A stretch of 64,000 nucleotides of DNA from the NCBI RefSeq assembly GCF_029968095.1, contig NZ_JASCIR010000022.1, positions 40,498 to 104,497 on the forward strand, given 5' to 3'. Shown here piece by piece: positions 8,089 to 16,254 of this stretch. The translations under genes and the position numbers were made by a program. This DNA is from Streptomyces solicavernae (lineage in GTDB: Bacteria > Actinomycetota > Actinomycetes > Streptomycetales > Streptomycetaceae). The first letter of the stretch is position 1, and every line of letters starts with the position of its first letter. The notes under the pieces were generated by a model that ran no database searches, was not told the origin of the DNA, and saw only the letters and a list, made by a program, of their open reading frames with translations.

Positions 8089-8812
8089 CCAGCACCGCGG
8101 GACCGGACAGCGGAAGGACCGCGGTGTCCGGCCTGGCCGTGACAGCGGGCGGGCCGTCGTGCTCGGCGCTCCACCGCGGATCGACCACGAGAAGGGAACC
8201 CAGCGCCCGGCGCCCACCGGTGACGGCCGGCCCCTGCCAGCCGGGGGTGCCGGGGCCGACCGCCAGCTCCTGGTCGTACAGCGGCCGGTCTCCCTGGCAG
8301 ACCCGGAGCCGCTGCCTGACGGTCCCGGGATGCTCCCCGTACCGGCCGAGCAGCAGCTCCTCGCGCAGCAGCAGACGCGCGCCCGGCTCCAGTACGACAC
8401 GTGTGCTGCTGTGGTGGTCGCAGCCGCGCGCGGCGATGACCGGCTCGGGCAGCCACACCAGGGTGGCGTTCCGGCCCACCCGTACCGTCGTCCGGATCCG
8501 GGACGGCTCGCCGTGCGGACCGGGCAGGGCCAGGGTCGCCGACACGTCCCGCAGGACGAGGGCGGCGTCGGCGCCGACCTCTACGTGGAACCGCAGGTCG
8601 TCGCCGCCCAGGGGGCCGCCCGCGCCGGCCGCGCGGGAGATCCGGGCGGTGTTCTGGCCGGCCAGGCTCCAACGCCGCAGCGGCTCGGGGCCGGTGGCGA
8701 TGGCGGGCCGCAGCAGCAGCGGGCCGTCCGACCGCAGCCGGGCGACCCGGCTGCGGCCCCGGCCGCCGGAACCCGCGGTGAGCGCGACCGCCAGTTCGGC
8801 GCGGGCCCGCAT
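7994..8812 (-). CDS. ureD: Urease accessory protein UreD, operon 2
   Basis: A 272-residue UreD that is strongly diverged from the operon 1 copy. It retains LLLRPA, GGDDL, HVEVGADAALVLRDVS and RLLLREELLLGRYGE, and ends with ALAEDAIGLRRRLDDGAAELEQ. The ATG at 8812 is chosen because it overlaps the ureG TGA by one base (TGATG); the frame is open 36 bases further upstream, inside ureG. Its last 95 bp overlap the operon 1 ureD in antisense. It is the last gene of operon 2. Confidence 0.88.
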   Translation of the reverse strand: MRARAELAVALTAGSGGRGRSRVARLRSDGPLLLRPAIATGPEPLRRWSLAGQNTARISRAAGAGGPLGGDDLRFHVEVGADAALVLRDVSATLALPGPHGEPSRIRTTVRVGRNATLVWLPEPVIAARGCDHHSSTRVVLEPGARLLLREELLLGRYGEHPGTVRQRLRVCQGDRPLYDQELAVGPGTPGWQGPAVTGGRRALGSLLVVDPRWSAEHDGPPAVTARPDTAVLPLSGPAVLVTALAEDAIGLRRRLDDGAAELEQTAAAPAR

Positions 8813-9531
8813 CAGCGGGCGGGCACGGTGAGGAGTTCGCGGACCCATGCGGCGACGGCGGTGGCGCCCGGGTCCTCGGTCAGGGAGGTGAACAGCACCG
8901 GCAGGTCGCCGCGCTGCGCGTGGGCGTCGCGGGCCATCACCGTCAGATCGGCGCCGACGTTCACCGCGAGGTCGGTCTTGTTGACGACGAGCAGGTCGGC
9001 CCGGGTGACTCCGGGGCCGCCCTTGCGCGGCACCTTGTCGCCGCCTGCCACGTCGACGACGAAGACCTGGCGGTCGACCAGACCGTAGCTGAACGTGGCG
9101 GTCAGGTTGTCCCCGCCGCTCTCGACCAGTACGAGGTCAAGGCGCGGGAGGCTCACCTGGAGCTCCTCGATGGCTTCCAGGTTGGCTGAGATGTCGTCCC
9201 GGATGGCGGTGTGCGGGCAGCAGCCGGTCTCGACGGCCCGGACCCGCTCGGCGGGCAGCACGCCATGGCGCAGCAGGAAGTCGGCGTCCTCGGTGGTGTA
9301 GATGTCGTTGGTCACGACCGCCAGCTCGTACTCGGCGCTCAACACGCGGCACAGCGCGGCCACGAGAGCGGTCTTGCCGGAGCCGACGGGGCCGCCGATC
9401 CCGACCCGCAGGGCCTGAACGGCCCGTCCCGGGGAGGACGGCGTCGTGTCCGCGGGGGACCGGGAGCCGTCCGGCTGCCGCTCGGACCGCTCTTGGTCGT
9501 ACGTGTCGGATCGTGCGTGGTCAAGATGCAA
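8812..9531 (-). CDS. ureG: Urease GTPase UreG, operon 2
   Basis: A 239-residue UreG with P-loop GGPVGSGKT at 46-54, C105-P106-H107 nickel site in GCCPHTAIRDD, and NKTD at 184-187. The start is read as TTG at 9531, giving the typical N terminus MHLDHARSD and overlapping the ureF stop by 11 bases; the longer open frame upstream is the ureF shadow. A moderately hydrophilic 35-residue N-terminal lead precedes the G domain. There is no histidine tail, in contrast to operon 1. Confidence 0.92.
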   Translation of the reverse strand: MHLDHARSDTYDQERSERQPDGSRSPADTTPSSPGRAVQALRVGIGGPVGSGKTALVAALCRVLSAEYELAVVTNDIYTTEDADFLLRHGVLPAERVRAVETGCCPHTAIRDDISANLEAIEELQVSLPRLDLVLVESGGDNLTATFSYGLVDRQVFVVDVAGGDKVPRKGGPGVTRADLLVVNKTDLAVNVGADLTVMARDAHAQRGDLPVLFTSLTEDPGATAVAAWVRELLTVPAR

Positions 9532-10303
9532 AGAGACGCACCTCCCAGGTGGCGTGCAGTTGGGCGGAGATGTCAAGCAGCGGTGCACCCCGGGCCGGCA
9601 GATCCGCCGGGGTGTCGTGTGCCTGCGCGGCTGCGGCGGTGGCCACGGCGTCGAGCTGGTCGCCGAGCCGGGCGAGTACCGCGTAGACGGAGTAGGGGTC
9701 GAGCCCGAGCAGCCGGACAGCGGCGGTCGCCGGGACCATGACCGCGTCGTGTACGGCAGCCCAGGCGACGGCCTGCGGTTCCAGGTCGGCGACGGCCGCG
9801 ACGGCACCCAGCGCGACCGGTTGGTGCGGGCCGCGCGGCGCGGCCGCGGCGAGCTCGTCGAGGGTGCTGTGCGGCCACACCCGCAGGGCGCAGCGCAGCA
9901 GTTGGCGGCCCAGTCGGCGGGACGCGGTGCGCAGGGCGGGGGACGGTGTGCGCGCCTCCAACTCGTCGTCGAGTCGGCTCAGTTCGGCGACGACAGAACC
10001 GCTCCCGGCCTGCGCCTCGCCGCCGGACCGCACCGCCGCGCAACCAGCGGCCGCGAACGCTGCGGCGACGTGGCCCACAGTTGCCACCCGACCGCGCAGA
10101 AACGCTTCCAGCCCGGCGAGGTCCTGTATGCCCTCCAAGGCGACAGCCGCCTCAAGCCCTCCGGAATGCGCGTGCGCCCCCGCGGGGAGACGCCCGTCGG
10201 CGAGCAGGAGCAGCGCGGCGAACGAGCCCTGTGCCGGCGGTGGTGGGGGACAGTCGGATCCGGTCGGCGCCGCTGGTGTCGCCGTGGTGGTCGATGCGGT
10301 CAT
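9521..10303 (-). CDS. ureF: Urease accessory protein UreF, operon 2
   Basis: A 260-residue UreF. It has a ~25-residue Thr/Pro-rich N terminus and then LLLLADGRLPAGAHAHSGGLEAAV, the conserved start of the UreF helical domain. It ends WEVRLFAS. It begins immediately after the ureC stop (TAG 10306-10304, ATG 10303), and its end overlaps ureG. Sequence differences from operon 1 UreF are spread throughout, so the two operons are old paralogues or separately acquired, not a recent duplication. Confidence 0.92.
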   Translation of the reverse strand: MTASTTTATPAAPTGSDCPPPPPAQGSFAALLLLADGRLPAGAHAHSGGLEAAVALEGIQDLAGLEAFLRGRVATVGHVAAAFAAAGCAAVRSGGEAQAGSGSVVAELSRLDDELEARTPSPALRTASRRLGRQLLRCALRVWPHSTLDELAAAAPRGPHQPVALGAVAAVADLEPQAVAWAAVHDAVMVPATAAVRLLGLDPYSVYAVLARLGDQLDAVATAAAAQAHDTPADLPARGAPLLDISAQLHATWEVRLFAS

Positions 10304-12016
10304 CTAGAAGAGGAAGTAGCGCTGCGTCAGGGGCAGCTCGTGGGCGGGTTCGTGTTCGATCAGCTCGCCGTCGACGCGGACTCCGTACGTGTCGGGGTCG
10401 ACCTCGATGCGGGGCAGCGCGGTGTTCTCGGGCAGGTCCGCCTTGCCCCGGCCGCGTACGCTCCGGACCGCCACGAGCGGGCGGGTGACCCGCGGGAGCC
10501 GCTCGGACAGACGGTCCTCGATCGCGGCCGGCGAGACGAACGCGACGCTGGTCGAGGCCGCCGACGGGCTCTTGGCGTTGAACCCGAGCCGCGGCAGGAC
10601 CGGGTGCGGAGTGGGTACCGACGCGTTGGGGTCGCCGAGCGCGGCGGAAGCCGCCATGCCGCCCTTGAACACCATGGTCGGCCGCACTCCGAACAGGGCC
10701 GGCTGCCACAGCACCAGGTCGGCCATCTTGCCGGGTTCGACCGAGCCGACCTCGCCTTCCAAGCCGTGGGCGACGGCCGGACAGATGGTGTATTTCGCGA
10801 TGTAGCGGCGGGCCCGGTGGTTGTCGGCCGGGCCGTCGCCCGGCAGTGACCCGCGCAGCGCCTTCATCCGGTGGGCGGTCTGCCAGGTCCGGGACACGAC
10901 CTCGGCGATCCGGCCCATCGCCTGTGCGTCCGAGGACATGATCGACAGCGCGCCCAGGTCCTGCAGCACGTCCTCGGCGGCGATGGTGCCCGTCCGGACC
11001 CGGCTCTCGGCGAAGGCCAGGTCGTTGGGGACCTGCGGGTTGAGGTGGTGGGCCACCATCACCATGTCCAGGTGCTCGGCAATGGTGTTGTGCGTGAACG
11101 GCCGGGTGGGGTTGGTGGAGGCGGGCAGTACGTACGGCTCCGCAGCGATCCGGATGATGTCCGGAGCGTGGCCGCCGCCCGCGCCCTCGGTGTGGAAGGC
11201 GTGGAACGTACGGCCGCTGACCGCGGCGAGCAGATCCTCCACGAATCCGGCCTCGTTGAGGGTGTCGCTGTGGATCGCGACCTGCACTCCGGCCGCGTCG
11301 GCGACGGTCAGGGCCGCGTCGATCGCCGCGGGGGTCGCCCCCCAGTCCTCGTGGACCTTGAATCCCGCCGCCCCGCCCCGCAGTTGCTCCCACAGCGCGT
11401 CGTGGGAGACCGTGTTGCCGCGGGCCAGGAACAGCACGTTGACCGGCCATGGCTCGAACGACTCCAGCATCCGCTCCAGCCACCACGCGCCGGGGGTCGC
11501 CAGCGTCGCGAGCGATCCCTGGGTCGGGCCGGTGCCGCCGCCGACCACGGTCGTCGTGCCCGCGGCCAGGGCCTCTTCGAACATGTCCGGGCCGACGAAG
11601 TGCACATGCGTGTCGATCGTTCCGGCGGTGAGGATCATGCCGTTGCCCGCGGCGATCTCCGTCGACGGTCCGATGACCAGGTCGGGGTGGACGCCGTCCA
11701 TGGTCTCCGGGTTGCCGGCCTTGCCCAGAGCCGTGATCCGGCCGTCGCGGATGCCCACGTCGGCCTTCACCACACCCCAGTGGTCCAGGACGACGGCGCC
11801 GGTGATGACCAGGTCGGGTGTCCCCTCCGCCCGGGTGGCCCGGGACTGGCCCATCGATTCGCGGATGGACTTGCCGCCGCCGAAGACCGCTTCGTCACCG
11901 CCGGCGCAGCGGTCCTCCTCGACCTCGATGAACAGATTGGTGTCCGCCAGGCGGATGCGGTCCCCGGTGGTGGGGCCGAACGCCGCCGCGTACTCCCGGC
12001 GTTGGACGTCAGCCAT
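10304..12016 (-). CDS. ureC: Urease alpha (catalytic) subunit, operon 2, flap Cys replaced by Ala
   Basis: A 570-residue UreC with all nickel-ligand motifs: DTHVHF, FKVHEDWGATPAAID (carbamylated Lys), and late GGHAPDI and SSDAQAMGR. The mobile-flap motif reads VAHHLNP: alanine at residue 322 where the operon 1 enzyme has cysteine. In Klebsiella urease this Cys is near the active site but not essential, and Ala variants keep activity with altered inhibitor sensitivity, so this copy is expected to be functional but different. The start overlaps the ureB stop by eight bases. Confidence 0.95.
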   Translation of the reverse strand: MADVQRREYAAAFGPTTGDRIRLADTNLFIEVEEDRCAGGDEAVFGGGKSIRESMGQSRATRAEGTPDLVITGAVVLDHWGVVKADVGIRDGRITALGKAGNPETMDGVHPDLVIGPSTEIAAGNGMILTAGTIDTHVHFVGPDMFEEALAAGTTTVVGGGTGPTQGSLATLATPGAWWLERMLESFEPWPVNVLFLARGNTVSHDALWEQLRGGAAGFKVHEDWGATPAAIDAALTVADAAGVQVAIHSDTLNEAGFVEDLLAAVSGRTFHAFHTEGAGGGHAPDIIRIAAEPYVLPASTNPTRPFTHNTIAEHLDMVMVAHHLNPQVPNDLAFAESRVRTGTIAAEDVLQDLGALSIMSSDAQAMGRIAEVVSRTWQTAHRMKALRGSLPGDGPADNHRARRYIAKYTICPAVAHGLEGEVGSVEPGKMADLVLWQPALFGVRPTMVFKGGMAASAALGDPNASVPTPHPVLPRLGFNAKSPSAASTSVAFVSPAAIEDRLSERLPRVTRPLVAVRSVRGRGKADLPENTALPRIEVDPDTYGVRVDGELIEHEPAHELPLTQRYFLF

Positions 12017-12494
12017 CGAGCGGCCCTCCGCACTCTCCCCGCAGCCCGGCGACGACGCGCTGTCCCGCGATCGGGATCAGCACCACCTCCACCAGCGCGC
12101 CCGGCTCGAACCGCACCGATCCGCCGGACAGCACGCTCAGCCGCCTGCCCCACGCCGCCTGCCGGTCGAACTCCAGCGCAGGGTTCGCCTCGGCGAAGTG
12201 GTAGTGCGACCCGACTTGTACGGGCCTGTCTCCCGTGTTGATCACGCGCATGGTGACCGTGTCCCTGCCTTCGTTGATCACCACCGGGCCGTCGCCGTAG
12301 AGGATCTCGCCGGGGACCAACGGCCGGTCGATGTGCGGCTGTTCGCCGGTGTAGTGGTGCCGAGGTGCTTGTCGCTCGCCCGTCCCGGCCCGCCGGGGGA
12401 GGCTCGGAGTGCTCGGACCGCTGTGCGGGTGCCGCGACGCGCCCTTGCGTCCCGAACCGCCCGGGTCGTCGCTGGGGTGCTCTCCGCGGGTCAT
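12009..12494 (-). CDS. ureB: Urease beta subunit with N-terminal extension, operon 2
   Basis: A 161-residue UreB. The family domain begins near residue 57 (RPLVPGEILYGDGPV) and includes RVINTGDRPVQVGSHYHFAEANPAL and SVRFEPG. The preceding ~55 residues are Gly/Ser/Arg/His-rich, probably disordered and absent from operon 1 UreB. The annotated ATG overlaps the ureA stop by four bases, which argues that the extension is translated. The end overlaps the ureC start by eight bases. Confidence 0.92.
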   Translation of the reverse strand: MTRGEHPSDDPGGSGRKGASRHPHSGPSTPSLPRRAGTGERQAPRHHYTGEQPHIDRPLVPGEILYGDGPVVINEGRDTVTMRVINTGDRPVQVGSHYHFAEANPALEFDRQAAWGRRLSVLSGGSVRFEPGALVEVVLIPIAGQRVVAGLRGECGGPLDG

Positions 12495-12793
12495 GAGATC
12501 GGCCCCGTCACGGTGATCAGCTTGGTGCCGTCGGGAAAGGTCGCTTCCACCTGCAGCTGGGCGAGCATCTCGGGCACGCCCTCCAGTACGTCGTCCCGTC
12601 CGAGCACGTCACGGCCGGCCTCCATGAGATCGGTCACCGACCGGCCGTCCCGCGCGCCCTCCAACAGGAACGACGTGATCAGGGCCGTCGCCTCGGGAAG
12701 GTTGAGCTTCACACCGCGGTCCCTGCGCTCGGCGGCGAGCTTGGCGGCCATGTAGATCATCAGGCGCTCGCGCTCGTGCAGTGTCAGCAGCAT
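12491..12793 (-). CDS. ureA: Urease gamma subunit, operon 2
   Basis: A 100-residue UreA: MLLTLHERERLMIYMAAKLA, RGVKLNLPEATALI, LEGVPEMLAQLQVEATFPDGTKLITVTGPI. The open frame extends 102 codons upstream, but that part is Cys/Gly/Pro-rich and includes the 15-bp repeats. The ATG at 12793 gives the exact family length. The ribosome site is weak (GGAGCGGAG about 10-18 bases upstream). It is the first gene of the second ureABCFGD operon, so its promoter must lie in 12794-13046. Confidence 0.95.
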   Translation of the reverse strand: MLLTLHERERLMIYMAAKLAAERRDRGVKLNLPEATALITSFLLEGARDGRSVTDLMEAGRDVLGRDDVLEGVPEMLAQLQVEATFPDGTKLITVTGPIS

Positions 12794-12946
12794 CGGACCA
12801 CGCTCCGCTCCAAGGGGTGCAACGAGCCGCCATCGAAACACCCCCTGCGCGCCCGCCCACCCGGACACGCCTTCACGACCGGCCGACGCACCCCCGGTTG
12901 GGGGACGGCACGGACCGGGGCACCCGCCGCGGGACTGCTCGTCCCC

Positions 12947-12991
12947 TGTGCACTCGTCGAATGTGCACTCCTCGAAGGTGCACTCCTCGAA
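12947..12991. repeat. Three tandem 15-bp units upstream of urease operon 2
   Basis: TGTGCACTCGTCGAA, TGTGCACTCCTCGAA and GGTGCACTCCTCGAA lie head to tail, 154 bp upstream of ureA of operon 2. Each contains GTGCAC, itself a palindrome, and TCGA. An array of identical half-turn-spaced sites in a promoter gap could be an operator, although similar short arrays occur elsewhere in this window. Confidence 0.8.
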
Positions 12992-13046
12992 CGGCGGTGC
13001 CGAACACTCGGTTGCCGGTGCCGCGGGCACCGTACGAGAGCCCAGT

Positions 13047-13529
13047 TCAGCCCTGGGGCATCCCCTGGAACCAGGTGGTGGGCCCCTCCCCCGCCGCAAG
13101 CTTGATCCGATGCGTGCCGAACTCCTCCAGCGGCGGCAGCGCGTCGGGCTCGAACCAGCCCACTTCGAGCGACTCGTCGTCGTTCACGTAGCACTCCGTG
13201 GTCAACGCGCGGCAGCGCAGCGTGATGTCCATGAACTGGCAGACGTCGCCGTTCGGGTACCGGATCGGCTCTCGCGTCTCCACGAGTACGATCCGCTCGG
13301 CCTCGCAGCGCACCGCGGTCTCCTCGTACACCTCGCGCACCGCGCACTCGGCGGGCTGCTCGCCCGGCTCGGGGATGCCGCCGATGACCGCCCAGTTCCC
13401 GGTGTCGGAGCGGCGGCCGAGCAGCACTCTGCCCTCGTCGTCGAACACGATCGCGGTGACGCCCGGCAGAAACAGCAGCTGCTGCCCCGCCGAGGCGCGG
13501 ATCTCACGAAGGAACTCAGGAATCGCCAT
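13047..13529 (-). CDS. Nudix hydrolase
   Basis: A 160-residue Nudix protein. The full Nudix box is at residues 51-73 (GIPEPGEQPAECAVREVYEETAV), with the REVYEE metal-binding core. Nudix enzymes cleave nucleoside diphosphates linked to another moiety; the substrate cannot be read from sequence. The N terminus (FLREIRASAGQQLLFLPGVTAIVFD) resembles a common Streptomyces Nudix subgroup. It is transcribed towards the urease operon 2 promoter region, in the same direction. Confidence 0.92.
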   Translation of the reverse strand: MAIPEFLREIRASAGQQLLFLPGVTAIVFDDEGRVLLGRRSDTGNWAVIGGIPEPGEQPAECAVREVYEETAVRCEAERIVLVETREPIRYPNGDVCQFMDITLRCRALTTECYVNDDESLEVGWFEPDALPPLEEFGTHRIKLAAGEGPTTWFQGMPQG

Positions 13530-13597
13530 GCCGTCGACCCTAACCGGCGCCTACGACACTCCCCGCCGTGCGCGCGAGCGCCCGCGCCGGACGAGCC

Positions 13598-15178
13598 TCA
13601 GGCCGCCCGACGCCGCGCCCTGACGGAACGCGCCAGGGCCCAACCGAGGCCGCCGGCCCCGACCGCGACGAGCAGCGCCTCCGGCAGGGCGCCCACGCGC
13701 GTGGCGACGGTCAGGGACGTGCGCTTCGGCACCTCGGCGACGAGGGTGTCCGCCACGAACATCCCCGTGTCCTGCGCGATCGACCCGTCGGGGCGGATCA
13801 CCGCGCTGACCCCGCTGGTGACCGGAACCAGCACCGCGCGTCCGTGCTCGACCGCCCGCACCCGGTCCATGGCGAGCTGCTGGTACGTCATCTGGCTGCG
13901 CCCGAAGGTCGCGTTGTTGCTCGGCACGGACAGCACCTCCGCACCGGCCTCGACCTGGTCCCGCACGACCCCGTCGAACGCGGCCTCGTAGCAGGTCACG
14001 GGCCCGATTCCGGTGCCCGCCATGTCGAACACCACCGGCTTGTCGCCGGGGACGAAGCTGCCCGCGCGGTCCACGTCCTCGCTGAAGATCCGGAAGAAGC
14101 TCCGGTACGGCATGTACTCGCCGAAGGGCTGCAGCTGCCGCTTGTCGTACACCGCGCCCGGGCCGGTCTCCGGGTCCCAGAGGATCTGCCGGTTACGCGT
14201 GGTGCCGTCCTCCGCCGTGACGACGGCGCCGACGGAGATGGGCGCTCCGACGGCCTTGGCGGCCTTGTCGATCTCGGCGTACGCATCGGGGTTGACGTAC
14301 GGGTCGATGTCCGAGGAGTTCTCCGGCCACACCACCAGGTCGGGCTTCACCTCGGCGTCGGCGAGCTTCATGGTCTCGCGCACGTGGTAGTCGAGCACTT
14401 CCCGCCGCTGCGCGTTGAAATCGAGCCCCATGCGGGGCACGTTGCCCTGGATGACGGCCACACGCGCGGTGCCGTTCTCCGCCTCGTTCGACACCGTCGG
14501 CAGCACCGCGGCCCCCGCGATCACCGGCGCGGCCGTCAACGCGGCCGCGGCGATCACGCCCCGGTCCCACACTCGCTTCACCGCGACGACGCGACGTGCG
14601 AGAGCGGCCAGCGCGAACCCGCAGAGCACGACCGCGAACCCGAGCAGCGGTGTCCCACCGATCGACGCGAGCGGCAGGAAGACGCCGCTGGGCTGCCCGA
14701 ACGCGACCTTGCCCCAGGGGAAGCCGCCGAACGGGAAGCGGGCCCGCAGCGCCTCGTCGACGATCCACACGGCCGCCGCCCACAGCGGCCAGCCGGGCAG
14801 CCGCGTCACGAAGGCGATGCCTGCCGCACCCAGAGCCACGAACAGGGCCTCCGTGACGGCCAGCGCCAGCCAGGGCAGCGGCCCGACGTCGACACCCGTC
14901 CAGGACAGCAGCGGCACCAGGAAGCCGAGCCCCATGAGCAGGCCGAGGCCGAAGCCGGCGCGCGCCCGGCGCCCGTGCACGGCGAGGCCGAACAGGGCGA
15001 AGGCGATCGGTGCGAGCCACCAGAGCTCGCGCGGCGGGAACGCTGCGTACATGAGCAGCCCCGACGCCACGGCGGCCACGGGCGGCACGAACCGCCGCAG
15101 CAGCTTGTCGCGCACGGAGCGCTCGGGTTGCGGTTCCTGCGGTCCCGGCACGTCGGTGGAGGTCGTGGTGGCTGTCAC
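13598..15178 (-). CDS. lnt: Apolipoprotein N-acyltransferase
   Basis: A 526-residue integral membrane enzyme that N-acylates the terminal diacylglyceryl-cysteine of lipoproteins at the outer face of the cytoplasmic membrane. About six N-terminal membrane helices (residues 30-230) lead into a nitrilase-fold domain starting VAVIQGNVPR (240-249). The catalytic triad is visible as E286 in WPENSS, K346 in KRQLQPFGEY and C396 in TCYEAAF. A final helix (about 500-517) ends the protein. GTG at 15178 is chosen: the open frame upstream is low-complexity. Confidence 0.9.
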   Translation of the reverse strand: MTATTTSTDVPGPQEPQPERSVRDKLLRRFVPPVAAVASGLLMYAAFPPRELWWLAPIAFALFGLAVHGRRARAGFGLGLLMGLGFLVPLLSWTGVDVGPLPWLALAVTEALFVALGAAGIAFVTRLPGWPLWAAAVWIVDEALRARFPFGGFPWGKVAFGQPSGVFLPLASIGGTPLLGFAVVLCGFALAALARRVVAVKRVWDRGVIAAAALTAAPVIAGAAVLPTVSNEAENGTARVAVIQGNVPRMGLDFNAQRREVLDYHVRETMKLADAEVKPDLVVWPENSSDIDPYVNPDAYAEIDKAAKAVGAPISVGAVVTAEDGTTRNRQILWDPETGPGAVYDKRQLQPFGEYMPYRSFFRIFSEDVDRAGSFVPGDKPVVFDMAGTGIGPVTCYEAAFDGVVRDQVEAGAEVLSVPSNNATFGRSQMTYQQLAMDRVRAVEHGRAVLVPVTSGVSAVIRPDGSIAQDTGMFVADTLVAEVPKRTSLTVATRVGALPEALLVAVGAGGLGWALARSVRARRRAA

Positions 15179-15597
15179 CTCGCGGAGTCTACGGCGCGGC
15201 ACTGACATGCGGACATGGTGGTCCAGGCCACCCACCCGGCCGGGCGGCGCCGGTCGGAGGGCAGCACGCGCGTGAGTACGTGATCGCGGGTTCGCGCTGA
15301 CCTCGGTCGGCGCCACGGCCACGGTCGGCAACACCTTGAGCTTCGCGGCGGTGACCGTCGGTGCGGGTGCCCTGGCGGGGCTGGTCACGGCGCGTCGCCT
15401 GCGCGAGGAGCTGTCGGACGAGGCGCCTACTGCGGCCACGAGATCAGTCACCACAACGTAGGTGCACGATTTCGCCACCGGCACCGGCACCGGCACCAGC
15501 GGCGGCACCACACCGGCATCCCCAACAGCACCCACACCGTCACCGCGCGTCAGCGTGAGCCTGCGCCTGCGCCTGCGCCTGCGCCTGCGCGTGAACG
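15179..15597. other. 419-bp gap upstream of lnt: remnant frame and simple repeats
   Basis: No confident gene. It contains a possible C-terminal gene remnant (15276-15461), CCGGCA hexamers around 15477-15500, and (GCCTGC)n-type hexamers around 15559-15592. The lnt promoter must lie at its left end, but no clear -10/-35 pair was seen. Confidence 0.5.
15276..15461 (+). pseudogene. Possible C-terminal remnant of a membrane protein gene
   Basis: Reading from just after an in-frame TGA, 61 codons run to TAG at 15459-15461 with Streptomyces-like third positions. The product would be Ala/Val/Gly-rich and hydrophobic, then charged (RRLREEL), ending SVTTT. There is no convincing start codon or ribosome site. 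It resembles the tail of a deleted membrane-protein gene, but chance coding bias in GC-rich DNA is a real alternative. Confidence 0.25.
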
Positions 15598-16158
15598 TCA
15601 GAAACCCGCCGCAGGCCCCGTCGAGCGCATCCGCAACCGGTCCTGGATGACGCGCACCGCCGACTCCGCGTCGTCCACGGTGACCGTGAACTTGTGCCCG
15701 TCACCGAGGTTCAGCACCACGGCCTCGCCCCGCCGCACGATCACCGCCGTGCCCTTCTCCGGCCGCCAGCGATAGCCCCAGCCGCCCCACTGGCGCGGGC
15801 ACACCTGAGGAGCGACTTCGGCGTCGACGATGTGCGACAGCGGGATACGGCGCCGGGGCAGACCGATGTGACCGCAGCGCACCTCGATCGATTCCTCGTC
15901 GACGCGCACAGCGACGTGGACGAACGCGAGCGTGCCGAACAGCATGAGGAGTCCGGCGGCCACGCAGCCGACCACGGCCATCACCAGCGCCCCGCTTCCC
16001 GAGGTCCAGGACGAGCCGACGGCGAGCTGGATGCCGAGCGCCAGGCAGGCGGCGCCCGCGAGGGCGAGCACCCACTGCAGGCGGTTGCTCGCGTGTCCGA
16101 TCCAGACTTCCGGCGGGCGCTGATCGGCGCCCCGCGCGGTGTGCGGATGGTGCCTCAT
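15598..16158 (-). CDS. Two-helix membrane protein with PH-like C-terminal domain
   Basis: A 186-residue protein of unknown function. Two membrane helices lie at about residues 28-46 and 55-80. A C-terminal beta-rich domain follows, with GGWGYRWRPEKGTAVIVRRGEAVVLNLGDG-KFTVTVDDAE. That pattern resembles the bacterial PH-like/DUF3093 membrane-anchored domains of actinobacteria. The ATG at 16158 is the only good start. The murI-like gene lies upstream on the same strand, and a small hairpin separates the two. Architecture is confident, role unknown. Confidence 0.7.
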   Translation of the reverse strand: MRHHPHTARGADQRPPEVWIGHASNRLQWVLALAGAACLALGIQLAVGSSWTSGSGALVMAVVGCVAAGLLMLFGTLAFVHVAVRVDEESIEVRCGHIGLPRRRIPLSHIVDAEVAPQVCPRQWGGWGYRWRPEKGTAVIVRRGEAVVLNLGDGHKFTVTVDDAESAVRVIQDRLRMRSTGPAAGF

Positions 16159-16214
16159 ACCGAAAAGGCTACTCGTGTCCCACTCCGCAGGCAGGTGCGC
16201 ACCGAGCGTGACCG

Positions 16215-16230
16215 CGCCTCCTCCGAGGCG
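16215..16230. terminator. Small hairpin between racemase and membrane-protein genes
   Basis: CGCCTC-CTCC-GAGGCG forms a perfect six-pair stem 25 bases after the racemase stop (reading leftwards). No T run follows, so termination is plausible but not certain. Confidence 0.35.
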
Positions 16231-16254
16231 GCGTGACCGCCCTCCCTTGAGGGG

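Noticed and set aside
7222..8848. The two ureD genes as an inverted duplication of each other
   Set aside because: Apart from short family motifs the proteins differ greatly, and the overlap region itself is not an inverted repeat.
12794..13099. A Cys-rich N-terminal extension of UreA2 (EECTF repeats)
   Set aside because: UreA has a fixed ~100-residue length, and the extension is simply the 15-bp DNA repeats read in frame upstream of a normal start.
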